Shown here piece after piece: positions 35,471 to 46,956 of a stretch of DNA of 64,000 nucleotides. Position numbers and translations under genes: made by a program. The stretch's first letter is position 1. Every line of letters begins with the position of its first letter. The notes beneath the pieces were generated by a model that saw only the letters and a program-made list of their open reading frames with translations, had not been told where the DNA came from and did not search any database. Origin of the DNA: Dugong dugon (Eukaryota > Chordata > Mammalia > Sirenia > Dugongidae); assembly GCA_030035585.1 (NCBI GenBank), contig CM057472.1, positions 95,167,601 to 95,231,600 of the forward strand. Direction: 5' to 3'.

Positions 35471-36326
35471 AAATAAAAAAAAGGCATTAGAAAAGTTAAA
35501 CAATTGCCAGGAAGACCTGATCACAGCACGTGCTTCATAAGATGTTAAAGCATAGGACAGAGCCTTCATAATTAAAACAGTTTGTATTTTGCACATTAAC
35601 AGACAGATTTAAAAAAAGTCAGAGTGTCTAAAAGTAGATTATATTAAGGAACATGCTACATGAAATCAGTGACAGAAAGAAGAACTCATTATTATTTAAT
35701 GTTGTAACTAGCTGGCAGCTATGTGGAAAAAATGAAGTTAGATTCTTACCTCACCATGTACACAAGCATACATTTCTAATTGAGTCAAGTATTTAACTAT
35801 TAAAATGAAATGATACAAGTATCAGAGAAAGATGTATGTGAAGTAATTTTTAATCCTTTGTCTTTCTATTTATCAAAATTCAGTGCCATAAAAGATATGA
35901 TTGATAAATTTACCTACATAAAAATAAAGATCGTCTACATAACAGATAAACCAACTTATTCATAACCAAAAACATATGACAAAAAAGACAGCACAATTTG
36001 CAATTTATTTTGAAAAGAACTTCCTAATATATAAAGAGCATTTATAAATTTATAAGAAAAAAGACCATTTACTCAACAGAAAAAATGGGGAAAAAGTTTA
36101 GAGTTCAGAGAAAAGTAAACACAAATGACTTTTAGCCATATTTAAATGTTATTAGGCTCTCTAGTAAAAAGAGAAATGTAATTAAGACAACACAGAATAT
36201 TTTTGCACATATTAGATATGTAAAAATCCAAAAAATTAATAATCCATATTTTTAATAAAATAGGGTAAAATAAGTATTCTTTTGTATTGTTGTGGGTAGC
36301 ATTAATTTGTACAACTCCCAGATAGC

Positions 36327-36516
36327 GTAAGTCCTTAGGTGGTGCCAATGGTTAAGCAGTCAATAGCTAGCTGAAAAGTTGGCAGTTTGAACCTACCCAG
36401 AGGTGCCTCAGAAGACAGGCCTGACCATCTGCTTTCAAAAAGTCACGTAAAGCAATTCTACTTTGGGGCTGCCATGAGTTGGAATCTACTTTACAGCAAT
36501 TAACAATAACAACAAC
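36327..36516 (+). mobile_element. AfroSINE, second type, nested in L1
   Basis: gtaagtccttaggtggtgcc head, ggcagtttgaacctacccag (B-box decayed), gtgcctcagaagacaggcct, tail cagcaattaacaataacaac. The CAA-rich tail equals that of the RTEs. Confidence 0.92.
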
Positions 36517-36793
36517 ATCACCTTTACAAATGCATATACCCTGCTGACCCAGAAAATTCCACTCCTGAGAATTTTTCCTACGGATATACTACACCCATAT
36601 GGGAAATTCTTGTACAAGGTTACTCATTGCACCCTTGTTTGAAGAGAAAAGATTGGTGAAAAAATATTCATCAAAAAGAAATCAATTAAATAGATAGAAC
36701 GATGTCTTGACTGATAAATTAAAAAATTACAAAACAGAGGTTTTACTATGTTAAGAATACATGGTTATATATTTAGGTATAAAAACAAAACAA

Positions 36794-36987
36794 AACCGAT
36801 TGCCATCAAGTTGATTCCAACTCATGTCGATCCCATGTTTCAGAGTAGAACTGTGTTCCTTGGCGTATTCAATGACTGTGGTCTTCTGGATGCAGATCAT
36901 AACACCTTTTTCTATGGTACCTCTGGGTGGGCTTGAACCACCAACTTTTTGGTTAGTAGTCTAACACTTGACCATTTGTACCGACCA
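36794..36987 (-). mobile_element. AfroSINE, second type, nested in L1
   Basis: accgattgccatcaagttga, catgtttcagagtagaactg. Its middle is diverged (cttctggatgcagatcataa). The B-box complement gggcttgaaccaccaac and head accatttgtaccgacca are visible. Confidence 0.88.
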
Positions 36988-37479
36988 ATACTCTATATTC
37001 ATGTAGAGACATAAATAAACTCTGGATGACATACAGAAGAAGTCACAGTAGTCATCTAAGGGAAGAATTGGTGGGAAAGGATGAGATCTGAGAACATGGA
37101 GAATAATGACAGGAGAGAATATTTTTACCATATATGTTTATATAATTTAAATTTTAATAATTTAATTTAATAATGTTTAACAATAATCACAATAGATTCT
37201 TACTGATTTCCTATTTAATAAGTAAATATCATTTTGGTTTGCAGAATATTCTTTACTAATTTAGGAAAAGTCTCTCATCCCCACCCCCATGGAAACACTT
37301 GCTACTACTAAACAAATAATGTCTTAGGATAGAAGAAAATTTTCACAGGATATTGAGTATAGTGGCTTCAACATAGTAAGCTTAACATCCTTTGATCAAA
37401 AAAGTACTGGGTTTTAAATACTAACTTCTAAATTTAAGTTTTCACTTAAAACTTGTCAAATGTCCTAATCGTATGACTT

Positions 37480-37600
37480 TAGCAAGTCACTTATTTCAAC
37501 CTTTTTCAATGGGTTGTGGCAAAGATCAGATGATATTACGTAGATATGAGCACTTTGTAAATGTTAATGTACCAGATAAGTACAAGTTATTATTATGAAA
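37480..37600 (+). repeat. MIR-like SINE relic
   Basis: gtatgactttagcaagtcac, ggcaaagatcagatgatatt, gagcactttgtaaatgttaa follow the MIR core-to-3' order. Confidence 0.5.
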
Positions 37601-39734
37601 CAGACATTTGTTAAATTATGCCCTAGGGTTCTTGAAACAATGAATGGACTTTTTTAAAAAGAAGCCACATTTATTAGGACAGGAATTAGTAATTCCTTGA
37701 ACTCTGATGTTAGTTCCTGTCACTAGATGTTCCTGACATGCCTGAAGAAAAGTCACATAAAAAAATGACAAAATCCATGTGGAAGGGCTAAAGAAACTGC
37801 AGGCAAGACCACGCAAGAAGGAAATATAAATAAAAAATGCAGAGCCAAGGAAAGAAAGCATATGGTGACAAGAATCCATACTTGACCTTCCATGTTTCAG
37901 ATGGAGCTCACCCCTGTAGCTTTTCTTCTGAGTATATTATTTTTAAAAGCCATTTAACTATTTATTGTTCTTATAAAGGTCCTCATATTTTGTAACTTTC
38001 CAAAATATGGAAGTTTGTTTTTAAAATTCTAAACTTCAAAACTTGTTCTGAGATATTTAGATGAAATGTTATTAATAATAATGACAATGAATAGCAGTAG
38101 TTTCTGTTTTTATCTTCATTACGTGATTTAGCCACTGTTTCTGGTAGCCCTGTCTTCCAGATTATACAATGAGATTTCAGGCTGGTATCATTGCTATGCC
38201 TTTTATTTTATGGTTTCTTTTATGCCTGATATATTGACCCAACTCTTGATTACTGATGTATTATTCCACTCCCTGATTTTTGTATATGCAAAAATAGAGT
38301 CTTTCTTTCTACATTCAGAATTTAGATTCTTTGCATTTCTCCCAGACCTTGAATTGTTGACTGTCTTCTTAGAGGTTACTTATTACAAAACATGAATAAA
38401 GAGATTCTAAATGTATGAGTTTTTCTCAAGATAGATAAGCTTTTACAGGTTGTGGAATTACAATGATAAATTTTTATGTATATACATGATGTTATCTCAC
38501 TGCAGACAAAAAAGAACAAGAGTTGATAAATCAGTACTTCCCTCAGTTGATTCACAGTTTTTCACCACAGTTTGGATTTAATCCAAATGGATCTTTGCAT
38601 ACTTTTCATCACCTCTACTAGACAAGTTGATAGTAAACAGAAAGAAGCAAAGAAACACTGAAGATAAAAGGGTTTTTGTGTGTCTGGTCTAACCTTGGGC
38701 AATGTCATCCTTAATAACAACAGATGGTATGACTCCCTCTGACGTCCTGTTTGCTGATCTTATAAATGACTAAAAATTGGGGGTTTTAGCAAAAGTGCTG
38801 ACAAAGTCTATACTGGATCATCTCACAAGATGACATTAACTTGCATTTCTGGTAACTGTAAAGGCAGTCTATTCTCACTACATTATAAGTAATTGCATCG
38901 ACTATAATCCAATGTCCAAGTGCATTTCAAATATACACGGGAAGCAATGAGAAGTTAGCATTTAGAAAATTACAAGATTAACGTGCCAGCAAGATGTATT
39001 GTCACAGAGAAGTTTTTCCGTTTTCCCTGTGAACAAAAAAAACTCGAAAACTTCTCTTTTAAATTTCAAAAATAGAAAGAGCTCTAAAATGCTTTTCAGA
39101 AAGAATAAAGCTTAACTGGCCTGGCAAAACCTCCACCAGTAGTTTCCAGTGTTCTAGAACGTTAGTTAGTACCAAGGAAGACAGCTGCAACTGACTGGGC
39201 AGACACTGCAGGCACCCTCCTTTTAGGTCATGTGATTGGTAAGAGTGCATGTGATTGGGAAGGTGGGTGCTTCAGTGAGGGCTATCTAGCCTATTAAATG
39301 AGACATTAAACCTCTTACTCAAATTATAGTATGTTAGACCTCAAAGAGAATTTATAGGCTATAATGACGTAAATATAGCTATAGATACTAAATTCAGTAA
39401 TGAAGAAACCGAGTGCCAGAGAAGGTTATTTTTTCTAAATAATGTCGTATGCTGACGTTAGATAATAACTTAGTAACTAAGTATATCTAGAACTCAGCTT
39501 TCCTTATTCCTAGATAAGCAGTTTTTCAACTCATTCTCTCTTTCTAGAGTATTTGTGGTAGTATTAATAGTGGTTGTTAGTATTGTAATGGTAACAGTAG
39601 CACCTGAGTTTGGCCAAACTTTTTATTATGCATTATCTCAACCACAAAGTTCTGAGGCTTTAATAGTAAGCTGCTTTCATTAATATCCCTATAATCCTGA
39701 CTGATAAACTGAATAAATAAAGCAACTAATATTT

Positions 39735-39945
39735 GCAAGACATATATGTGAGAGACATTGCATAAGGCTTTACAAAATTTGATTTGACTTCCATAGTACT
39801 CCTGAAATTTAAGTATTTGTTTAAGCATTTTTATGCATATGGAACCATAGTTAAGAGAAATAAAATAACTTATCTAAGGTCACAGTAATGAGTAAGTTGT
39901 GAAGATAAAATTGTTTCCATCTCTTTGTCAACTTTTCATCTGACC
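39735..39945 (-). repeat. MIR-like SINE relic
   Basis: gagagacattgcataaggct, gtacatcctgaa-like block, and gaaataaaataacttatcta followed by aaggtcacagtaatgagtaa match minus-strand MIR (aaggtcacacagctagtaag type). Confidence 0.55.
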
Positions 39946-40753
39946 AAGCAAATACAGTATCCAAGGTAAGCACTAGAATGAAGTTTCAAATACAGGATTT
40001 CAGACTCTGGATTGCTTGCATTTTCCACAGCATTACATTTTAGACTTTTTTCCCCCAGAGGTTCCTCAGAATTTTTATGAGGAAAAACTATTTTTCAGCT
40101 TCTACAACCTTGAAGATTTGAGTGGGGTATACTTCTAACCAATATGGAGACTTGCAGTGAGTCTCAGAGAGGGGAATTTGGCAGGATAAACCAGTGTGAA
40201 GGCCTGCCTCAGATCTCATTTTAGATTTCTATCTTTTGGTTAAGAAGTAAAAGTTTGTACTGGTGTGGTTGGGATAAGAACGGAAAAGGAAAAGGTGGAT
40301 TTACATGAATTTCTGGGTCGGGGAAGGCGGCATCTGAAATTCAATCTAACGCTAAAATTATTTTATGATGTGACTGTACCCAGAATGCAAAGGTCAAGGT
40401 TATTTAGCATGAGGAGAGATAAAGAAACTAGAGGAGAATAAATTCTACCTTCAAATAAAGCTAAAATAATCCAAACCTAGGAAGCATTGCATATTTTGTA
40501 CCTATATTTGGAGAAAACACAAGACAATAATTAATTCCAATAATCTAAGAAAATATAGACAGAAACATATTATAAGAAAATATCTGGGATAGGAAATTGT
40601 GAAGCCATTCCCAATTCACCCATAATAATTTCTCTCTCCTCTGAATTTCTATCCTGTAGCTTTTATCAGCCATGCCATTATTTAACACTCATTACTGAGT
40701 ACATGCAATGCTGTCCCTCATAAAATACATGCTTTCTTCCTTAGTAGATTGTA

Positions 40754-40764
40754 ACCTCTGTAAG
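40754..40764. repeat. Target-site duplication of RTE copy E, left
   Basis: acctctgtaag, identical to 42433-42443; the two sit exactly at the ends of the RTE. Confidence 0.85.
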
Positions 40765-42432
40765 TTGTTGTTTTTAGGTGTTGTTGAGTCAGTTCCAACT
40801 CATAGCAACTCTGTGTACAACAGAATGAGAAACACTGCCTGGTCCTGCATCATCCTCACCATCATTGCTATGTTTGAGCCCATTATTGCAGCTACTGTGT
40901 CAATTCATCTCATTGACGGTCGTCCTCATTTTCACTGACCCTCCATCTTATCAAGCATGATGTCCTTCTCCTGGGACTACTCCTTCCTGATGACGAATCC
41001 AAAGTACATGAGATGAAGTCCTGCTATCCTCTCTTCTAAGGAGCATTCTGGCTGTACTTCTTCCGAGACGGATTTGTCCATTCTTCGGAGAGTCCATGGT
41101 ATATTCGATATTCTTCACCAACACCATAATTCAAAGACATCAATTTTTCTTTATCTTTCTTAATCATTGTTCAGCTTTCACATGAATATGAGGCAATTGA
41201 GAATACCATAGCTTGGGTCAGGCCCACTTTAGTCCTCAAAGTGATATCTTTGCTTTTTAACACTTTAAAGAGGTCTTTTGCAGCAGATTTGTCCAAGGCA
41301 ATACATTATTTGATTTCTTGACTGCTGCTTCCATGGGTGTTGATTGTGGATACAAGTAAAATGAGATCGTTGACAACTTCAATCTTTTCTCCATTTATCA
41401 TCACGTTGTTTAGTGGTCCAGTTGTGGGGGTTTCTGTTTTCTTTATGTTGTGGTGTAGTCCACACTGAAGGCTGTGGTCTTTGATCTTCTAGTCCTCTTC
41501 TTTTTCAGCAAGTAAGGTGTGTCAGCTGCATATTGTAGGTTGTTAATGAGTTTTCCTCCAATCCTTATACCACGTTCTTCTTCATATAATCCAGTTTCTC
41601 AGATTATTTGCTCATCAGATTGAATATGTATGGTGAAAAGATACAACCCTGACACACACCTTTCCTAATTTTAAACCACACAACTACACTCCTTCTGTTC
41701 CAATGACTGCCTTTTGGTCTATGTACAGGTTCTGCATGGGCATAATTAAGTGTTCTGAAATTTCCATTCTTGGCAATTTTATCCATAATTTGTTGTGATC
41801 ACACAGTCGAATGCCTTTGCACATTCGATAAAACACAAGTAAACATCTTTCTGTTATTCTCTGCTTTCAGCCAAAATCCACCTAACATCGATGATATCCA
41901 CATCCTCTTCTGAATCAGGCTTGAATTTCTGGCAGTTCCTTGTCGATGTACTGCTGCAACAGATTTTGAATGATCTTCAGTAAAACTTTACTTGTGTCTA
42001 ATATTAATGATATTGTTCAATAATTTCTGCATTAGGTTGGATCACCTTTCTTTGGAATGGGCACAAATATGGATGTCTTCCAGTCCGTTGGCCACGTAGC
42101 AGTCGTCCAAATTTCTTGATGTAGATGAGTGAGCATTTCCAGGGTTGCATACGTTTGTTGAAACATCTCAATTGGTATTCAGTCAATTTCTGGAGTCTTA
42201 TTTTTTGCCAAAGCCTTTAGTGTAGCTTGGACTTCTTCCTTTAGTACCATTGGTTCTTGATCATATGCTACTTCCTGAAATGGGTGAATGTTGACTAATT
42301 CTTTTTGGTACAGTGATTCCATGCATTCCATACATCTTTTTTTGATACTTCCTGTATCATTTAATATTTTGCCCATAGAATCCTTCAATATTGCAACCCT
42401 AAGCTTGAATTTTTTGTTCAGTTCTTTCAGCT
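40765..42432 (-). mobile_element. RTE (BovB-clade) LINE, 5'-truncated, copy E
   Basis: The 1.67 kb element lies between two perfect copies of acctctgtaag. The plus strand starts ttgttgtttttaggtgttgt (terminus complement). It extends 5' past the whole RT into the linker (frame 42388-42179 contains GKILNDTGSIKKRCME and EVAYDQEPMVLKEEVQATLKAL). Frames are broken throughout. Confidence 0.94.
41480..42388 (-). pseudogene. RTE linker and reverse transcriptase remnant (copy E)
   Basis: From the 5' side: linker, then the proline-rich RT entry block near 42030-42075 (complement encodes PIPKKGDPT-like residues), motif A near 41800-41835 read as FIECAKAFDCV (canonical FIDYAKAFDC, so the first catalytic Asp is Glu here), and motif C near 41530-41545 read as YAAD in place of YADD. 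Both changes would abolish polymerase activity, and stops and frameshifts confirm decay. Confidence 0.82.
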
Positions 42433-42443
42433 ACCTCTGTAAG
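42433..42443. repeat. Target-site duplication of RTE copy E, right
   Basis: acctctgtaag, perfect match to 40754-40764. Confidence 0.85.
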
Positions 42444-42595
42444 GACAGCGCCAAAGAAAACTTCTTGGGATGAAGGAAATGTTTATTATCTTGATAATGG
42501 TAATCATTTCATGGTGGTATACATACATAAAAATTTATCAAATTGTGGACTTTAAATATATGCAACTCATTGTACTTCAGTTCTACCTGAAAAAA

Positions 42596-42634
42596 TACAC
42601 ACACACACACAGACACACACGCATACACACACAG
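42596..42634. repeat. (CA)n microsatellite, interrupted
   Basis: CA units with single interruptions (agacac, gcatac). Confidence 0.9.
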
Positions 42635-43389
42635 ATATGTATATTAAGGTCCTAAATTTGTGTTTAAATATATACATACATATTTGAAGCTTATAGACTT
42701 GACTGCATGTTACTCAGTGACACAGATGCCAGGCTAAAAAGCAGGGGAGAGAGGAATAAGACAGGCTCCAATGGGCTTGAGAACTACCTCAGCTTTATAG
42801 ATGTCCCTCTCCAAAAGATGACTACTACATTAGTACCAAATATCAGGTCCCACATACACTGTTCTCTGAAATAAAGTGGAACTACCTTAGGGTACAGTGG
42901 CGGAAGCCTTTAGGCAGCAATGATTCTTGTCAGGTAACTAGAAGTCTCTTTCTGAATTGATTCATGGATTGATATATGGTGAGGAAAAAAAGGGGAGGAC
43001 GTCAAGTCTCAATCTGTGAGCCTTTCTGACGTTTAAAAGTAAAGTAGAAGAAAATGACAAAACAAGGGAAACAGAGGAGTAACTCGAGAGGTAGGAAAAA
43101 AACAGAGAATATGGAGTTATGAAAGTTACGAGAAAAAAATGTATTCCATAAAATAGAAATTGGGAGCTCTGTAAAATGTTGTTGGCAGAGTTGGAAAGCA
43201 TACCTAGTATACTCTATCCTGATTTTAAGACAACAAAATTATTTCTAAATCTCACCTGCTGGTGAGGTTAAATTTACATAATCTACTGCTAAACTTGATA
43301 TGGTTGGCTCAGTGATTGGGTGGAGCTTGCACTTAAAGCCCCTGAAATTGAACAGGCTGAGGCAGATAAGTCTAAGAGGCAGGGCCACC

Positions 43390-43472
43390 TTTTATACCTC
43401 TGAGCCCCAAAACTCCTGGCATAGTACTTCTGACAAAGCAGGCACTTGATAAATGTTTGCTGACTGATTGCC
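43390..43472 (+). repeat. L2-like 3' end fragment
   Basis: cctggcatagtacttctgac then ggcacttgataaatgtttgc and tgactgattg match the L2 terminus (ggcacttaataaatgcttgt type). Confidence 0.5.
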
Positions 43473-44429
43473 ACATCAATAGAATCAAGGAATTTGCATA
43501 TGATAATGGGGTTGAATATCTCATGTGACTCATCTGGAAAAAATGAAGAATAAAAGATATGATTAAAATCTATGAGGTTTTGAAGGATCTGAATTGAGTG
43601 AATGCAAATGTACTCATTAAATGCTCGATTATTAGTATGATGAGGATGTCTTTAAACTTGAAAGAGACAATTGTGAATAAATAAAAGGTTAATAAGATTA
43701 ATAATAAAAATGTTAATGAACTTTGAGATCTAAGACAGTAAGATGGGCTCAAAATATAGCTAGGCTTGAGACAAACAGGGATACATTGATAGAACATAAA
43801 TCAAGAGTGGGCATTTAACACAATTCAATACCATGAACATTTGGATACAATTCCATACCCATCTGAGGTTGACATCATGGAAAAAACAACATCCTTCTAT
43901 AAACTTCTCCCCATTACCTTCTTTAAGAACTTAATTATGATCAGAATTAACAGAGGTTCTGAGGCAAGACATCATCTCTCACACTTTTTCAATGATGGAC
44001 AACCATTTAGAAAGAGAGCACAACTATCTAAGTACCTTGTAACAAAGAATCTTCTCCTCTAATTGGGAAGATTGTCTTTAGAATCAAGTATACAACTTTG
44101 GAGTGTACTTGGAACTGCAGACTTGGAAATGATGAAATAGGGATGTTGCAGTCAAATATCTTTCACTCACAGCTAGCAGAATGTGAGTTTTCTCTATTGT
44201 TGAATGACTTGAGTTCCATGGGTAAAAGCATGTTTGAAGAAGAGTGGAATGAGATTGTTTCTATTAAGATCCTAAATTTATGTTTAAATTATACCATAAA
44301 AATGACTCCCAAAATGATAAAAATTCAGTTCATTTTAAGATAGTTTTGTATAAAAACAAACAAACTAACAATTTGGTGGACACAGTATTTCACTGAGTTG
44401 ATAATTTTCTTTAGATAGAAAGGATTCAA

Positions 44430-44772
44430 CTGTTGTTAGGTGTCGTTGACTTATTTCTGACTCAAAGTGACCCTACATATAACAGAATGAAACTTTGCTT
44501 GGTCCTGTGCCATCCTTACAGTAGTAGGTTTATTTGAGCCCATTGATGCAGTTACTGTGTGAATTCATCTCTTTGCGTGTTTTCCCTTTTTTCACTGACC
44601 TTCTACTTTACCAAGCATGATGTCCTTCTCCAAAGATTGGTCCCTCTTGATAACATGTCCAAAGTAAATGAGATAAAGCTTCCCCAAACTAGCTTCTAAG
44701 GAGCATTCTGGCTGTACTTCCTCCAAGACAGGTTTCTTCACTATTCTGGAAGTCCATGGTATATTAAATATA
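44430..44772 (-). mobile_element. RTE (BovB-clade) LINE, 3' end, copy F
   Basis: ctgttgttaggtgtcgttga at the start. The complement of the C-terminal block (cttctactttaccaagcatg; gatgtccttctcc) follows, ending at ggaagtccatggtatatta. Only about 340 bases survive. Confidence 0.9.
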
Positions 44773-45315
44773 TATTAAAAGTTTATTTTCAGTTGATAAT
44801 ATTAAATAGTGTTTCACATTTTTTGCTTAGTATTTTATTTGATTAAAATTAATTTTTATGTTTTTATCTCCTCAATTACTGAAAAATAGTAGAAATCAGG
44901 TTCCAGGATATCTTCAATAGCAATTTACGTATAAATTCTATGTAGATAATTTAATTCATGTGCATGTTTGTGGCGTTTAATATAAAACTCGAGAATAGCT
45001 GAATAGCTACAAACCATGTCTACCAAAGCAATCACAGTTGATAAAAAAAACATTTTATGTTAAATGATTTTAACCTAATCCATCTTTCGAGTCCAAGTAC
45101 TTTTATAAAAAAAAAGCTATTAAAATGCAAATATGTCACTTGGCTTACAACTCTAAAATATTTTTCTAGAACTGTCGTTCTGAACCAGTGTATGTGAATA
45201 ACTTCTATTCTCTAAAAAGCTGTCTACAGAAATAGAGTCTTTCACAGGGGATTAATTGCTAATGTTTTACTTGACTGCTAGGACAGCCATGTTTTCTTCT
45301 TTCCAGTGTCAATGT

Positions 45316-45335
45316 GCCAGCACCCCCTGGTGGGC
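45316..45335 (-). promoter_or_regulatory. CTCF-like binding motif
   Basis: On the minus strand the sequence is gcccaccagggggtgctggc. It carries the CCACCAGGGGG core, with a single expected C/T difference in the following GCGCT part of the JASPAR CTCF consensus. It lies outside any recognised repeat. Binding is not shown by sequence alone. Confidence 0.6.
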
Positions 45336-45694
45336 ATTAGTAAAAATAGAATTTAATTCTACTGATAAGAAAGGTTAAAGGTGTTACCTTGTATTAGCCT
45401 TATTGTGTTGGAATGCATTTGCTCCATGCATATAACTATGCCTTTCTGTGTGAATATTGATGATAAAACCTTACGCAAGTACAAATACCCTAGTCAGGAT
45501 ACCACTAGCTGTCACTGACTTGAAATATTTGTGTATTTAAAAGGTTTACATATGCATTTTTGTATTTACGTGTGTGTTCACATATGTGAAGTAATTTGAG
45601 CTATTCATCAATGTGTGACAAACATTGTTTCCTGAGGTTTGTGTTATATATACTTATAATTATGAAAAGGACTTTGACTTTTAACTAGGTTATT

Positions 45695-45840
45695 GTGAAA
45701 AAGCACGGGTTTCTGCCTGAGACGGATTGCATTCAAACCCTAATTCTCCCAGTAACTAGCCTTGTGACCTAGCTCAAACTACTTATCCTTTCTGAACCTT
45801 AGCTTTTCCTGTGTAAAACAAGGGTAAACACACATGCTGA
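45695..45840 (+). repeat. MIR SINE relic, well preserved core
   Basis: cacgggtttctgcctgagac, gattgcattcaaaccctaat, agtaactagccttgtgacct and cctttctgaaccttagcttt follow the MIR consensus in order, including the B-box-like ttcaaaccct. Confidence 0.72.
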
Positions 45841-46216
45841 TTGTTACAAACTAGAAAACAAGTAATAGACAAATCCCTCCCAAAATTTTAGACAAGTTTT
45901 TCCAAAAGCCCTATGACATCTATGGTTAATAGTATGCATCTTTAAAAATACATAAACATGTACACATTTTTATGATTGTATATTAAGAATAATGTAAAAA
46001 TGCTAACGAATTCTAAGCACAAAAATGCATTATTGATGGTGCTTTCAGCTGAAATAAACACAAAGTAGTGAAATCTTGATAAGAATAAATTGTATACTTT
46101 TCTTGTATTATCCAAGGGTAATTAAGAGAGGTTAGGCATTGAGAAATTTATAATAAATGCTTATCAGTTGATTGATAGGATGTACAAGTGCTGTAAAAAT
46201 AGTCAAATCAAGTGCT

Positions 46217-46374
46217 AATAACCTGTAGCTGTCAAATCAATTCCGACCCATAGAGACCCTATAGGACAGAGTAGAACTGCCCTACAGAGTTTCCAAAGAG
46301 GGGCTGGTGGATTCCAACTGCTGACCTTTTGGTAAGCAGCCTGAGCTCTTAACCACTGTGCCACCAGGACTCCT
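46217..46374 (-). mobile_element. AfroSINE, short (deleted) form
   Basis: acctgtagctgtcaaatcaa, ccctataggacagagtagaa, gagtttccaaagaggggctg without the long-form segment, head gtgccaccaggactcc. Confidence 0.92.
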
Positions 46375-46490
46375 AAAGCTTATTAATGAGATGATACCAA
46401 GCTTCAAGAGTTTATACAAATGCTTCTTTGTAAATTATTTGCATATGTGAAAGAAAATCCCTTTAAAATTCATTCCCAAGAGAACATTAA

Positions 46491-46692
46491 AACCAAAAAA
46501 TCTAATTGCCATCCAGTTGATTCTAATTCCTGGTAACCCCATGTGCTGCAGAGTAGAACTGCGCTATGTAAGGTTTTCATATCTGTGACCTTTCGGTCAC
46601 CAGGCCTCTCTTCCAAGGCAGCTCTGGGTGGGTTCAAACCCTTAATCTTTTGATTAGGAGCCCAGCACTTAATTGTTTGGATTACCCAGAGA
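46491..46692 (-). mobile_element. AfroSINE, second type
   Basis: aattgccatccagttgattc, gcagagtagaactgcgctat, then ggtcaccaggcctctcttcc and the B-box complement gggttcaaaccc; head tttggattacccagaga. Confidence 0.88.
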
Positions 46693-46803
46693 CAGCTTAC
46701 GTTAGGTGATCTCTATATGTACAGATTTTCTGAGCCCTTCTCTGTCTTCCCCCACATCCCAGTTCCCTTCTAGTCTATTATGCTAAATTCTGTCTGAATT
46801 AAG

Positions 46804-46956
46804 AGGTGCCTTGGTGTAGTGGTTAGGAGCTTGGCCGCTAACCGAAAGGTTGGCAGTTCGAATCTACCAGCGGTTCCTTGGAAACCCTATGGGGCAGTTC
46901 TACTCTGTCCTATAGGGTTGCTGTGAGTGGTAATCGACTAGATGGCAATGGGTTTT
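46804..46956 (+). mobile_element. AfroSINE, short (deleted) form, well preserved
   Basis: gccttggtgtagtggttagg (A-box), ggttggcagttcgaatctac (B-box gttcgaatc intact), ggaaaccctatggggcagtt, and tail aatcgactagatggcaatgg. It is one of the least diverged copies and sits about 110 bases from the preceding minus-strand copy. Confidence 0.94.

Larger units (their letters stand above)
27900..37150 (+). mobile_element. Old L1 LINE, plus strand, host of a nested stack
   Basis: Pieces of one L1 occur in correct order. ORF1-end-like sequence lies at 27.9-28.1 kb. ORF2 endonuclease is at 28.73-29.39 kb (ataaatgtaaactggctaaa; tatctaccaaataacataac). ORF2 RT spans 29.74-30.81 kb (aatacattatgaccaaagaa) and continues 32.04-32.52 kb (tagaaaggaagaggtaaaat; gtagcaggatataaaattga). 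The ORF2 C-terminus is at 35.49-36.3 kb, and the 3' region at 36.53-37.15 kb (attccactcctgagaatttt). Gaps are filled by two RTEs, AfroSINEs and another L1. Heavily mutated. That all pieces belong to one insertion is inference from order and orientation. Confidence 0.65.
37151..40753. other. Largely unassigned stretch with two MIR relics
   Basis: The longest stretch without a young repeat (3.6 kb). MIR-like pieces lie at 37.48-37.60 and 39.74-39.95 kb. No exon-like frame is recognised: 37616-37879, 38210-38395 and 39577-39828 have no family resemblance. Confidence 0.5.
42444..44429. other. Unassigned stretch with microsatellite and L2 piece
   Basis: Apart from the CA repeat and an L2-like fragment nothing is recognised. 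The frames at 43570-43797, 43841-44062 and 44098-44343 show no family resemblance. Confidence 0.5.
44773..46216. other. Unassigned, mostly non-repetitive stretch
   Basis: Contains the CTCF-like motif (45316-45335) and a MIR (45695-45840). No coding frame is recognised. Confidence 0.5.

Noticed and set aside
46804-46956. tRNA-like A and B boxes as a tRNA gene
   Set aside because: The boxes belong to an AfroSINE head. There is no cloverleaf with paired acceptor stem, and a SINE body and tail follow.
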